DNA from: Gymnopus androsaceus JB14
Taxonomy: Eukaryota > Basidiomycota > Agaricomycetes > Agaricales > Omphalotaceae
Length of the DNA: 64,000 bases
Assembly (NCBI GenBank): GCA_009733575.1
Contig: ML769678.1
Location: forward strand, 1-64,000
Direction: 5' to 3'
In this document: positions 25,028-37,287 of the stretch, one piece after another
Numbering within the stretch: position 1 is the first letter of the stretch
Layout of the letters: every line of letters begins with the position of its first letter
Translations under genes and position numbers: made by a program
Notes under the pieces: model-generated
Told to the model about the DNA's origin: nothing
Database searches by the model: none
The model's input: the letters and a program-made list of their open reading frames with translations, nothing else

Positions 25028-27024
25028 TTATCGCTTCGATTTTTTCGCCGATTTGCTCGAACCTTCAGAGGCCAAAGCGGACTTCCTTTTCTTGCTACTG
25101 CCGTTATCTTTTGCTATCTCTGCTGCGCGCAGAGTCAATAGTTTTTCTAATGTAGCATCCAGAATCCGTTTCTCTCCCAGTCGCACAACTGTCGCTTGAT
25201 ACTTGTTCAACGGCAATAGGGCCTGGTTTTCGAGAATCTCTTCATCGTCCTGTTGACTATAAGCGATCAAACAATAAAAGAAGAAAAGTCAAGTACTGAC
25301 TTTGATGGTCAAAGGATACTGAGCCAGCCTTTTTTGGAGAATGATAACAAGAAGATCGAGGACTTGAAGGTCGAGTTTGGGCTTGGGAGGTTTTCCCTTT
25401 CCCCTAGCCTTCTCCCACTCATCTGGCGACAGGTAAAGCAGTCGAATTAGGGAAATCATTTCCTCGGGACACTCATAGTCGGTGTCCAGAACAAAAACGC
25501 TATTGAAAGGATGCGTGGATGTAGGATATGTCTGAGAAACTAAATGGTATAGACTCACTCATCGCCACCTTCTTCTAACCACCAGTCGATCCTTTCGACG
25601 TTGGAGACAGCGCTAGAAGCTCCAGACGTTTCAGAGAATGTAGAAAGTACTAGATCCGCTCGTATTTCGACTACGTCTGCAGGATTGCCTTTGCCACCTC
25701 CCGGGAGGGGCAAAAGATCGACGTGGCCATAGCGTCTAAGGAGCTCGACGTTTGGAAGATCACCGTATGTGTTCCACTGCAAAGCATCAAGGACCTCTCA
25801 ACAAGCCAGCACACTCAGGAACACTTACAATCTGTTCTCCGGCTTTGATCTCTTTAGTTGCTATCATCTTGAGCTCGGTCTCATCATAGAAAAGTTTGGC
25901 CTAACAGTAGATGAAAATTAATCCTTCTAGAGGAGAGGTCTGACATACGTTCTCGGCGCCAAATCGAGCCTATACGGAGTCAGTGTCAGAAATGACAGAG
26001 GTGTCGACATCTCGCTTACATTAAGAAGGTCTGCTATGGGCACCATCGACACATCTACGGGATTTTCCTCTCCGCCATCACCGTCTTCGGAAGAACGGTC
26101 GTCTTGTGCCTCGGAAGTGTCTTCTGCGACAGTCGGAGTTTCAGGAGTATCAACATCCATGGCACTTCCTGTGCTTTTGTCGGCTTCGGTATCTGGCTCG
26201 TGAGGACTTTCCTCATCGGTTCCTGTTCGCTCAACGTCGAAGCTGCGAGACAGAATGCGACTACCCATCAGATGGTATTGCTGGAGCGAGTAATGTCCCG
26301 AGATGGCTTCCAGTGGAAAAAGATCCGGTCGACTCTGGTGAAAAGAAAAAGTTTATTGGTTGAATATCGAAAAGTCAAGCTGATATATACCTGAATGGCT
26401 GGCAAGACCTTTTCATTGTAATCCCGTTCAGCATCGTCTTTGCCTAATTTTTCTGATAAAAGCCAGTGTGTAAGATGAAGCCTGTGCGCTAGGAAGTACT
26501 TGAACCGACCTACCACTGACGTCCCTTCCAGCTCTTTGAGGTCATTATCATTCCAGAACATCGGTGTATCGAAGGCTGTAGGCAGAGTAGCTAAACGAAC
26601 GGTTATTATATTGCCCACCAAGGTTGGAAAGGAATCCGCAAACCCAGATAGTGCTCCCATTTGGATTGAGAACCTTGAGCCGCCTCCCACATCATGCACA
26701 ATATCAGTCCACTCCATCCTTTATTCAATTTGCGTTCGTTCCAAACGTTTAGTCCCAACTTGGGTGGAAGCGAGGATGTTTTCACGGAAAGGGTTAATGA
26801 ACGAGGGATAGTAAACAGATTTTCTCCTTCCTATATACAAAGTTAACTTTTGGTTAGATAGCTCAGACTTGCACAAGGCGCGTACCTCAAAGTCCTTGAG
26901 AGCAACAGCACCGCGTCCACCCTCGCCCCGAAGGGAAGTTTTTGAAGCCGATAGCATTTAGGTCGATGATACCACCGCTATTTTGAAACCAGGAGAGAAA
27001 TAACTCCAATTCCGGAAGCGACAT
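25028..27024 (-). CDS. SETD6/Rkm4-like protein-lysine N-methyltransferase
   Basis: Minus-strand gene starting at 27024 (MSLPELELFLSWFQNSGG), ending in a basic Ser/Lys tail at 25028. Family blocks in order: GRGAVALKDFE, EGENLFTIPRSLTL, LILCMMWEAAQG, ATLPTAFDTPMFW with DLKELEGTSVV, the Ser-rich insert, VPIADLLNARFGAEN (the SET N-H-C-equivalent region), and GEQIWNTYGDLPNVELLRRYG. These identify the SETD6/Rkm4 class (split SET with an inserted region and a C-terminal substrate-binding helical domain). Yeast Rkm4 methylates ribosomal protein L42; human SETD6 methylates RelA. The first exon breaks frame at a C run on the plus strand (26926-26929): one base fewer joins FKNFPS directly to GEGGRGAVAL. 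Its 3' end is only 30 bases from that of the EZH2-like gene. Confidence 0.85.
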
Positions 27025-27140
27025 CAGAATTCAGGAACAAGGTGTTCAAAAAATGAGCGCTAAACCGAGCGCTCAGTAACTGTTCACGATGTCGCTTTGA
27101 TATCCCGTCCGACCTCTCCTCCGCTCTCTCGGCTACTCGA
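27025..27140. promoter_or_regulatory. Bidirectional promoter between SETD6-like and dehydrogenase genes
   Basis: 116 bases separate the divergent starts at 27024 and 27141. It holds two copies of the 6-base palindrome AGCGCT 13 bases apart (around 27056 and 27069), the second within GAGCGCTC. Whether a factor binds them is unknown. Confidence 0.4.
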
Positions 27141-28576
27141 ATGGCATCTCAGTCTGCAAGTGAAGTCGACCCAGGATTCTTCCCAATTTTGGATGACCAG
27201 CTGTTTGAACATGCCGAACGCTTGAGAGACAAGGTCGTCCTTATTACCGGTGTGTTTGGGAAGAAGCTGCGCAATTTTTTCCATTTGCTCATTCCATTTT
27301 ATTAGGCGCTTCCAGTGGTATCGGAAAGGAGACGGCTACGCGCTTCGCTTCGTTTGGGTACGTTACTCGAACCGGAAGGCGAGCAGTCAATGACTAGGGC
27401 TCTAGCGCAAAAGTTGTAATTGGCGATATAAACCTTGCCGGTGCTGAACAAACAGTATCAGACATCGTAGCTTCAGGAGGGTGAACACCGGTTCATAAGA
27501 TATCATATGTTTCCGTCAATGCTTATACATGTCTGGCCTATAGACGAGCAATCGCTCAGAAATGCGACGTTACCGTTTGGGAAGACCAGTTGGCCTTATT
27601 TGACTTGGCGATTGAAAAGTTCGGGTCTGTGGACGTGGTGGTGCGTTCTATTTTGCTTTCAATGCTTGGGAATCTGTCCTCAAATGCAATCCAGATCCCC
27701 AACGCCGGTATCGGAGAGCCTGGAGGTTTTCACACTGTCACCTTTGACAAAGACGGCAAACCCCAAAAACCTGCTTTGCCCACAGTCCAGATCAATCTCG
27801 TCGGTGTTATGTACAGTAAGTGCATCGGATCTATAACCTTTCACTGCATATTAAGTAGTTTAAACTGCCAGCTGTACATCTCGCGCAACACTACCTCCTG
27901 GTCAATCGAGAGCCCGATACCAAGTCCTTGAAAGCAATAGTCCTTATCGGATCCATGTGTAAGTTCTACTACGCGCGCCATAGCACCCCCTAATGACCAT
28001 TCGTGGAGAAGCATCATGGCAGGCATTCCCTCTCGCGCCAGTCTACAGTGCGACCAAGCACGGTGTCCTGGGGCTTATGCGATCCCTTGACCCGATTTTA
28101 GCCCTAAAAGACATACGTATATCTACAATTACCCCCTTCTTCGCAGATACAACCATCCTTCCTCCAATTTTGAAGGTCGCTTTGGCTGGTATTCCTCTCA
28201 CTCCAGTTCCTCGTATCGCAGGAGCGGTCATCTATGCCGCTGCCCATCCAGACCCAGCGACTAGTGGAAGCGTATACGCGCTTCCCGACAGTGGACCTGT
28301 TTTCAAGGTGCCCCGAGAAGAATTCAAGATGGGCGTGTACAAGCTGCTGGACGATAGGGCGAACTCTCTGTTAAAGTATGTCATCCGGTTTTGAAGCTCG
28401 AATTTTTCTTATATGCCAATGACAGCGCTGGTAAAGGTGTAGTGTATGCTGTAAGGGTTGTCAAGGACGTAACAAAAGTTGTGGGGAAACCTGTCCTTAC
28501 ATCGGCGATCGTGTTGGGTATTGCTCGTACAATCTGGGTATACCGCAATACCATTCGACAGTTCGTGAAGATATGA
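27141..28576 (+). CDS. Short-chain dehydrogenase/reductase (SDR)
   Basis: Joined exons start MASQSASEVDPGFFPILDD. The Rossmann cofactor motif TGASSGIG sits at the junction of exons 1 and 2, followed by an acidic residue after the second strand (VVIGDIN), which favours NAD(H). Later come the P-N-A-G motif (IPNAGIGEPGG), the catalytic Ser in VLIGSM and the Y-x3-K pair in VYSATKHG. All classical SDR catalytic residues are present, so it should be active. The C-terminus carries an extra segment of moderate hydrophobicity (VLTSAIVLGIARTIWVY) that could be a membrane association helix. About 330 residues. Resembles fungal 15-hydroxyprostaglandin-dehydrogenase-like SDRs, but the substrate cannot be inferred. 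Confidence 0.87.
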
Positions 28577-28888
28577 TATTTATTCTCCCGAGAAATTAAT
28601 TATCTACCATGCAATACGACGTTACTCCTCCTCTCGATTTCAAGTCTCTCCATCTCTTCACGCGATCGACTGCCGACTTGGTTCGCGTTAGAAACTGTTT
28701 CAATATCCTGCTGTAGGATCTTGCGTTACATGCAAACTTCCTGTCACCGCTATCGGCCAATGAGGCTGATCTTCATCCAAGATCCAACACACGAAAAAAA
28801 AAAAAAAATTGACATCGCTGTATATGAGCGTCGATAAAGGTGACCGGACCAAGACTCTTGGTCTGGAGATACTTGGCGTGCATCGGAT
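28577..28888. other. Intergenic region
   Basis: 3' end of the dehydrogenase gene and an A-rich tract (28793-28808). No gene seen. Confidence 0.3.
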
Positions 28889-29380
28889 ATGCTCAAAGAT
28901 CTTTGGCGGAAATGCTATTGCAAAAATCGCATTTTCACGTTTATTATACTAATCGTTCGAAAGCACTGCATGCGAAAGTAAAACTGGTACATGCTTCGGG
29001 TTTGAGTGGTGCTAATTCTCTTATCCTTGATTCGTAGGACCGGTGATTCTAAATGGAGCTCTCAACGATGTGCTGGGCCAGTTCAGGACGTGAAACACCT
29101 TTTGCTGCCAAGGAAAGTGAGAAATAACCATGATTATTGACAGAAACTTTCATTCCTATTCGGGCGTCGTATTCCACGCCGACTCGCCCGTTTTGTTGAC
29201 ATTGAGAATGAAGACGAAGAAAATCTTGTTGAGCCCGAACAATCTTCATCCGGCAACATTGGCAGAAGTTCAAGAAGGCATCGTATGACTGCTAGAAAGA
29301 GCACAGGCGTATGGCTCCTAGTATTGGCTGTTGCAGCCATCATGGTATTTCTCGAAGTGTTGCGCTTCTCGTTGTTGTAG
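28889..29380 (+). CDS. Possible small two-helix membrane protein
   Basis: Starting at ATG 28889 (MLKDLWRKCYCKNRIF) three segments join in frame across two GT...AG introns (about 28977-29038 and 29089-29142) and end at a TAG at 29378-29380. The product would be about 125 residues with a first hydrophobic stretch (IFTFIILIV), a charged middle (FVDIENEDEENLVEPEQ) and a second hydrophobic segment (WLLVLAVAAIMVFLEVL). A different frame continues open to 29574 after 29380, so an extra splice is possible. No family recognised. Confidence 0.3.
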
Positions 29381-29572
29381 GAATTCAAGGAAGTGTACAG
29401 GAGGTTGAAGACAAGTTGGCTACTGCAAGTGCGAGTATAAATGACAGTACTACTGTGCTTACTTGGTATGGATGGGGAGGAGAGGAGGCGTGGAGTTTGA
29501 TAGAGAAGGCGATGGATTGGGTCAAGTCTGAGGTCGGTGAAAATGAAGCGGTGGATATCCGGAAAAAGTGCT

Positions 29573-31920
29573 GAATGCCGTCCATTTTTGAACTCGTTCT
29601 CGTAGTGTTATAGCTTTCGGATTGCCATTGGGCAACCGGGTTCACTTTCATCGTACACAGAAGAGCTTAACATTGGCACAGGCGCCAATCCAGACGCCTT
29701 GCAATCCCACTGTCGCGTCGTTTGACAAACTGTCAAGTTCAATAGCTACTTATTTATTCGCACTTTCTCCTGCACCTCGAGCTCCCACCATGCTTCTCCG
29801 AGTCGATCTCCCTACTGGATCTCCCTAACGAGCTCCTCTACAAGATCATTGATCTTCTCGAAGTCAGTAAAACTCTTATCAAATCGTATAGGAATCTGAC
29901 CTCGGAGCAGCCGCTGGATGTACAAATGTTGAGCCTTGCTGTTAGCAAGCTGGGTCCACTTATTGACCCAACACTCTATGCCAATATTGAAATCAAGCTG
30001 TTCAATGACGGCATTGGATTCATATGTAATGAGAACCAAGTTGTACCGACCAAATCCCAGCTCCAATATGCTCGAAGCCTCTTCATAACCACCGACCAAT
30101 CATACTACCCCGATGATAGACCGGGTCGAATAAAGCAATGGAAAGACCGAGTCAATCTCCCAGCTCTGTTCGGGCGCAAAGCTAAAAAAGCTCAAAAGCC
30201 TTTGAACGACTTGAGGGATGTTATATTGTCACTGGATAAAGTAAATTCTGTGCGGTGAGCTTTCAAGAGATATACCGGTCGTTCATTTCTGATAGACGCG
30301 TCACACGTAGATGGACACTTCCCTATGTTGGACCAGCTTTGGGAGATAGGTTTTTTGATGGAACAGGCCTAAATTTCAACTCCGTCCTAGAAGTTCTGGC
30401 TGGCCTTCCTTCGCTGGATACGTTCACATTCAACGTATACTATCCTCATCGGATTTATCTGTCGGAGAATACCCGATTTGGACTTGAGAATCTTCATGGT
30501 CTAAAATCCTTATCATTCACCGGGTTTGGTACCGAGGAATTCTGGTCTGCTATCATTGACCCACTCATCGTTGTGGTGAGAAACAGCCCAGAGCTGGAAG
30601 AATTGTCTCTTCCCCTTCTCAATGGTGGCGATGGGAAACTTTCTTTAAAGTATTTTCTCCTGAGCTTTCCTACCACACAACCGCTTAGGCTTAGAAAACT
30701 TTCCCTCCGTGCAGATGCGCAGAATCTCCGAATCCATCGTGAATCCGGAATTCACTTGAAGAATCTAACAAATTTGGACGTAGTTTCTCCTTCAGGACCG
30801 CACGCTCACTGGCCTGTCACCCTCACGATAAATGACGGGCTATGGCCGTTTTAGGCCATTATCGAGTAAAGCTAAAGCATATCTATGCCCCGGTGACTGT
30901 AGACTTGATTGATTATCTCCAAACGTACTCTGGAGTGGAGAATCTGCGTTTATACGGAACCGTAGATGCAGAACTGGCTCAACGATTTCGTGGTGTTTTG
31001 CGCTTGCATGCAACTTCACTAAAGGTGCTGAACACCTATCTTGTACAAGGGACTGGTCGTGAGGATTTCGTCCTGACTCCTTGACATTTACTGTACTCTG
31101 GTAGACAGCTAGCAATTTGGGTGCACTTGATATAGTATGCTTTCATTAACTTGTTAATCTACGTATAATATTAGCGTGTAATGTATTGGCCTATCTTGGA
31201 CCCAAAAAAAGTACGGTCGCCTTTTCTACAGCCTCTTCAAAATCAGGTTCGTCGACGTGCGACTCGGAGATATCGTGGAAGCTGCATTCCGTGCCATGAC
31301 CGACGAGAAATGATGGTTGTGTCCGAGCTGCTCACTTATGCGGATGTAAGTCCCTTCAGGATGCTCAAAATCATTCCTCGGCTTACTCGTTACCCCCTTT
31401 CATAGGCCAATAAAATTCTCTCATCCGCTTAGTGGTCAGTCCATCCGAGTCCATCGCAACCTACAATGCGTAGAAGCGAGCAATGTGAGTGATGGCTGGA
31501 TTGTATGCTGAAGCAATCGGTATGATCAGGTTTGGTGTCGAGGAGAGGCTTTTCGTTGATGGAGTTCATTGGAGACTGGAAAGCCTGAGAAGGAGGGAGT
31601 TTGGAAGGGAAAAGAACGTCAACTCAAACGTTTTGGAGTTACGTTGAGATACAAGGATCCGGATACTTGGACAAAATAGTATACGAACCCTTTCTATCAC
31701 TGCAGATCGGAAGGATACTTGGGCGAAATAGTATATAACGTAGATGGAACCCTTCTATAACTGAATAGTAAGCAGGAAAGTAACAGGAGAACCTACGTGA
31801 TGTATAGAGGATTAGAAGTTTGCCCCAATAGCGTAAGTTGGGTCTGCAGATGGGTGCCGGAGCGTAGTAGAGAAAATTCCAAAAGGTGATCAGGAAACGG
31901 CACTTCAATGAATATTGAAA
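29573..31920. repeat. Direct tandem duplication, unit 1 (about 2.35 kb)
   Basis: This unit and the next (31948-34290) align over their whole length, from the shared left part (CTCGTAGTGTTATAG near 29600 and 31970) to the shared right part (GTTGGGTCTGCAGATGG near 31840 and 34205). Each holds one decayed F-box gene and the same downstream flank. They differ by scattered substitutions and small indels, so the duplication is not very recent. Confidence 0.8.
29790..31084 (+). pseudogene. Decayed F-box protein gene, copy 1
   Basis: The codons for an F-box start (LPNELLYKIIDLLE) are present but one base out of frame with the ATG at 29790 when compared with copy 2: copy 1 has an extra base just after the ATG. 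The rest is open through SKLGPLIDPTLYANIEI to VNSVR, then across a short intron (about 30253-30296) into a long leucine-rich stretch (LENLHGLKSLSFTGFG). Near 30836-30853 one base is missing relative to copy 2 and a stop follows; the C-terminal part (RVKLKHIYAPVTV) continues in another frame to 31084. F-box proteins act as substrate adaptors of SCF ubiquitin ligases. As read, this copy cannot make the full protein. Confidence 0.65.
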
Positions 31921-31947
31921 GAAAGAATGATCAGGAAAAGGTGTTGA

Positions 31948-34290
31948 CTGCCGTCCATTTTGAAATCATTCTCGTAGTGTTATAGTTTTTGATTGATTGG
32001 ATTGCCATTGACTTTCCTTATAACACAGAAGAGCTTAAGAGTTCACGGTGCCACTCCAGATGTCTTGTCCAGGAATCAGAATGGAAAGGACTCAGGAGGT
32101 CAAATGCCAACAAAAAAAACCACTGGAGTCTTGACTGGAGTTGTAGTTGACTGATAAAAGGTACAAAGCATGTTGAATTTGAAAATAGAGATTCAATCAA
32201 TTTCGATACCACTTCAGCTCTGCCTTTTTCCCTGGACCAAACCCAATGAGTTCCATCGCAGCCATGACACCATCATTTTGGTTACTCAAATCATCGGCGA
32301 AAGATACAGATCCGGCAGGTACTTATTCTCTATCGCATCGTTTGATTTGACCAACTGTCAAGTTTCAACTTTCTCCTGCACCTCGAGCCATCTCCTACCA
32401 TGCCTTCCGAGCCGATCTCCCTATTGGATTTCCCTAACGAGCTCCTCTACAAGATCATTGATCTTCTCGAAGTCAGTAAAACTCTTTATCAAATTTTATA
32501 GGAATCTGACCTCGGGGCAGCCACTAGATGTACAAATGTTGAGCATTTTTGTTAGCAAGCTGGGTCCACTTATTGACCCGACACTCTATGCCACTGTTGA
32601 AATCAAGCTGTTCAATGACAGTATTCGATTCATATGTAATGAAAACCTAGTTATACCAACCAAATCCCAGCTCCAATATACTCGAAGCCTCTTCATAACC
32701 ACCGACCAACCATATTACCCCGATAACAAACTGGGTCCAACAAAGCAATGGAAGGACCGAATCAATCTCCTAGCTCTGTTCGGGCACAAAGCTAAAAAAG
32801 CTGAAAAACCTTTGAGCAACTTGAGGGATGTTATATTGTCGCTGGATAAAGTAACTTTTGTGCGGTGAGCTTTCAAGAAATATAATGGCCGTTCATTTCT
32901 GATAGACACGTCACGTAGATGGACACTCCCGTATGTTGGACCAGCTTTGGGAGATAGCTTTCCTAACGGAACAGGCCTCAATTTTGACTCCATCCTAAAA
33001 CTTCTGGCTGGCCTTCCTTCGCTGGATACGTTCACATCACATTCAACGTATACTACCTTCATTCGATTTATCTGTCGAAGAATACCCGATTTGGACTTGA
33101 GAATCTTCATGGTCTAAAGTCCTTATCATTCACCGGACTTGGTACCGAGGAATTCTGGTCTGCTATCATTGACCCACTCATCGTTGTGGTGAGAAACAGC
33201 CCGGAGCTGGAAGAATTGTCTCTCCCCCTTCTCAATGGTGGCGATGGGAAACTTTCTTTAAAGTATTTTCTACGGAGCTTTCCTACCGCACAACCGCTTA
33301 GGCTTAGAAAACTTTCCCTCCGTATGGATGTGCAGAAATCTCCAAATCGATTGTGCATCCGGAATTCACTTGAAGAACCTAAAAAATTTGGATGTAGTTT
33401 CTCCTTTAGGGCCATGGCCCGTAACCCTCACGATGAATGACGGGGTATGGGCAGTTTTGGGCCATTATCGAGTAAAGCTAAAGCATATTTATGCCCCGGT
33501 GACTGCAGAGTTGATTGATTATCTCCAAACATACTCTGGAGTGGAGAATCTGCGTCTATATGGAACCGTAGATGCAGGACTGGCCCAACGATTGGATGAT
33601 GATTTTGCGCTTGCATGCAACTTCACTAAAAGTGCTGAGCACCTATCTTGTACGGGGGAGTCGTGGGGGCTTCGTCCTGACTCTTTGACGCTTACTATAC
33701 ACTGGTAGACAGCTAGCAGCTGCTCACTTATGGGGATGTAAGTCCCTTCAAGGATGCTCAAAATCATTCCTCGGCTTACTCGTTACCCCTTTCATAGGTC
33801 CATAAAATTCTCTCATCCGTTAGTGGTCAGTCCATCCGAGTCCATCGCATCTACAATGCGCAGAAGCGAGCAATGTGAGTGATGGCTGGATCGAAGCAAT
33901 CGATATGATCAAGCTTGGTGTCGAGGAGAGGCTTTTCCTTGATGGAGTTGCTGGAGACGGAAAGCCTGAGAAGGAGGGAGTTTGAAAGGGAAAAAGAACG
34001 TTTTGGAGTTACGTTGAGATACAAGGATCCGGATACTTGGACAAAATAGTATACGAACCCTTCTATCACTGCAGATCGAAGGATACTTGGACGAAATGGT
34101 ATATAACGTAGATGGAACCCTTCTATAACTGAATAGTAAGCAGGAAAGTAACAGTAGAACCTACGTGATGTATAGAGGATTAGAAGTTTGCCCAATAGCG
34201 TAAGTTGGGTCTGCAGATGGGTGCCGGGGCGTAGTAGAGAAAATTCCAAAAGGTGATCAGGAAAAGGCACTTGAACGAGATATTCGAAAA
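31948..34290. repeat. Direct tandem duplication, unit 2 (about 2.35 kb)
   Basis: Second unit of the duplication described at 29573. The spacer between the two F-box copies (31085-32399) contains the 3' flank of unit 1 and the 5' flank of unit 2; I see no separate gene in it. The right flank after 33709 repeats the 3' flank of unit 1. Confidence 0.8.
32400..33708 (+). pseudogene. Decayed F-box protein gene, copy 2
   Basis: Here the start is in frame: MPSEPISLLDFPNELLYKII. Damage follows: an extra T at 32487-32489 relative to copy 1 shifts the frame into a TAG; after the intron near 32870 two bases are missing (about 32905-32925), producing another stop; and near 33035 a few bases are duplicated. 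The downstream part reads open again from 33186 and the 3' third is intact (DGVWAVLGHYRVKLKHIYAPVT) to 33708. Since each copy is broken at different places, both appear non-functional, unless several are sequencing errors. Confidence 0.65.
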
Positions 34291-34503
34291 AGAAAAGAAA
34301 ACTGTTGGTTAGCCAGTTTCAATGAATTATGAAAGAGATATAAAGAAGGTAACTGTTCGGGACCCACATCATCCATCATCCGCTATCATCCGTCGCCCAA
34401 AAAGTTTGCCGAACATCGCGCATCTGTCCTCAACGTTAGATTTAATATCTTTTCTGTATTTTTAACGGTGGGTTGGCCAGGACGAAGAGCTTGAGGCATA
34501 GAA

Positions 34504-36625
34504 ATGGTGGAAAACGAAGATTCGTAAGTCTTGCTTTGACCAGGAAGCCTTCGTTGATTCTGATCGGCACCTGGGTGACGATATAGAACGTGGCGCATTT
34601 CCAGTGAGCTTCCTTCATTCCATGCGGCCGCAACCTTATTCCTAAACGACTTTCGTAGTCCTCAGAAGCAAAAACCTACAGTATCTGCTTCCCCCGGGAA
34701 GCTCGGGATGCACGCCGATAGTTGTCGTCTCTGTCGATCCTCATTTGGGATACAATCATTGTAAAGTTTTCGAGGCCAAGCTAGGTTGCGATGGCCAGAA
34801 TACAAACTCAAAGATCCTGTTGGATATGCAAGTCGCTTTGTTCCCTTTTCCCAAAACCTTACTTATATATTTCTTCTCCACTAGCCTGAACGCTCAGCCA
34901 AGGACAAAGCTTTCATTCGAGATCATTCTCAAGAAAAATACCCGGAGAGCGAAAGGAGTTGTGGTGGGATCTGGTATTTATGAGCTTTGCGAGCTCGTGA
35001 AATTGACGCAGGAGAAAACTCATTCCAGTGCGTAGCCAATGTAAATGTTTTAAAACCACCTTCTGACGGTTTACCGCAGCTGCAGTTATCTCAATTAACC
35101 TCAATGCTTCACTATCAACACCTCGAGGGAGTAATGTACGAAGAGACAACAAAACTTCGGGTTGCCCTACGCTACAGATCAAGCTTATTCCACCCAAGGT
35201 AGCCAAAGACAGACCGGGAGTCAGTCCTTTTGTATGTGAGAAGAAAGAGGAGGAGAAGGTCAGCGAAGAAGCAGAAAACCAAGCTAGCGAAGAACTTGAT
35301 TTGGCCTCTGAAAAGACACCCGGCGAAGGTCCTACGCTTCCTCCTTCTCCTTCTGGTATCCGACGCCGGCGGCGCCGTCGTGTCCTCACTGGATTCATGG
35401 TTGAATCTGACGACGAAGCGGAGGAAACCTGGATATCCGAGTCCGAGTCGGAAGAAGAAGAACCCCCGTGTTACGACGACGGAGACAAGGTAGAAGAGGA
35501 TAATGTTTCTCAGGATCCAGCTCCAACTCCTCCAAGTCTTCCATGGATTATACGTGTATCTTCTATCCTAGGCATGGCCCAGCCTAACCCAGGGATCTTG
35601 CCAAGTTACACGATGTCGAACGAGCAGGCCCGGGAAGAGGAAGCGAAACGGTTGAAAGCTGTTTCTGACGCGATAGAATGGGAATGGTGGGAGCGAGCGC
35701 TATGTTTATTTACCGTATACCGGGAGCTAAGAGTTGCTCAGCGGGAGGAGGAACTGTGTGAGCGTTCGCTGGAGAGTGGTCTTGTTAAAGAAGGGAAGGA
35801 AGAATTTGAAGAGAAGTATGAGCGGATCTATCAGTGGTTACAGCTTGAGTGGAAGTCTGTTGGTGGGTTGTTGATTGCGTTAGCTGGGTGAGCTATCTCG
35901 TTATCTACTCCAAACCAAGCACTAAATATACGATAGAATCGACGCAGCAGTCTTTGCCATATCACCCTCCAACTCCGGTTCCACCGTAGACACCGATACC
36001 CTCTTCGCCATTGACTCCCAAGCTTTATCAGCCATAAGTCTTAGCACTACGGCGACAGGACTGGGCCTACTTTGCGATGGGTATTTCATATTACGATATG
36101 CTTGGGGGGACGTCGGGACGTTCGTTGTAAGCGCTTCATTCGTTTTTCCTTGTTCTACTACGCAGCTTACATACGCTATCCAGAATAGCGCTTGCCCGTC
36201 CTCTACTAGCACCTACTCGTCCTCATCCTCATCTTCTTGGGCCTACTTTGCACTCTCTTCTCGCATCCCAGCCCTATGCATGATCATTTCCATATTCTTC
36301 CTAGTAACATTCCTCCTCCTCGTCGCATGGCAAGTAGCTCCACCCGCCGGACTTGTGGTTCTTGGGTATCCTAGTGGGTACGGGGATGGGTATGAGATAT
36401 CTGGTCTGGGTTGTGATGTCGGTTTCGAAGGGCATTCGGTGGGTTGTGAAGGCAGTCTTGGGAATATTTTCGAAGGGTAGTAAGAGGCAGGAGTCTGTGA
36501 ATGCCAGTGTATCTGCGGAGGCGGAGAAGGGAGGAGCTGGAGGTGGAGGAGCGGAAGGACTGGGAAATGGGAAAGAACCGGAGATGGTTGTAGCTATACC
36601 GCTACCCGTGGAGATCCGAGACTAA
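34504..36625 (+). CDS. C2-like domain plus acidic linker plus membrane segments, function unknown
   Basis: Exons join into one frame from about 34690 to 36280. The first part looks like a C2-type beta sandwich (IVVVSVDPHLGYNHCKVFEA, LSFEIILKKNTRRAKG, CPTLQIKLIPP). Next is a charged linker with a run of Arg (GIRRRRRRRVL) followed by Glu/Asp/Ser clusters, then helices with two or three hydrophobic segments (GLLIALAGIDAAVFAI, IIISIFFLVTFLLLVAW). Near 36300-36355 the open frame must switch into the frame that ends with a hydrophilic Gly/Glu-rich tail at 36623-36625; I could not find a clean intron, so a one-base break is likely. The start is uncertain; ATG 34504 is one option. Possibly a membrane-attached lipid-binding protein, by architecture only. 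Confidence 0.5.
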
Positions 36626-37287
36626 TTTATTGTCCGGAGCTGGTCTGTTAGGACTATGTTAGAATTCTTGAAGGACACAGGTTAATTTTACTTTATCGTG
36701 TTATTGTTGTTTATTGCTTACCTTGCTGACGTGCTATTGCACTGTCCTGTTGCTATCATGCTATATACTACCTGCAATCGTTTCTGTACCAATTTGGAAT
36801 AACCAAAGATTCGACGTCTGGCCTATACTTGTGAGCGAACGCTTTGAGCTGCCTTTTACGGCTTATCATATGCGCGTGTCCGTCCCGCAATCCAGGATTT
36901 CTCGAAGTAAAGATAAAGTCATTCACTAATGAGAATTTGAGACTTCAGTCTGAGACTTTGTTCAGCTCGCCAAGCCGGAAAGGTATAAAGGCTGGCTTAT
37001 TTTCCGAGCTCAATCCATGAAACTATGTCGAGCCATTATCAGCGGATGTATGCTCCTAATGTACGCCCACCAGAAGTTCCTGAAATACACCGGTAGGCTG
37101 CAGCGTAGAACTTCGTAGAATTCATAATTCGTATAAATGCGAAAAATATCCTATTAGTCGTACATACATGCCCTAGACAGAAAGAAAAAAAACATCCACC
37201 TTCGAAGCAACATCTAGCATCTTTAAGGCATGTGCTACCAACATGCCATTCCAGTTAACCGCCTACACAAGACATTACTCAGACAAA
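36626..37287. other. Intergenic region
   Basis: No gene assigned. A 23-codon frame at 37025 ends beside a GTAGGC donor-like site and might be a stray exon, but nothing downstream supports it. Confidence 0.3.
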
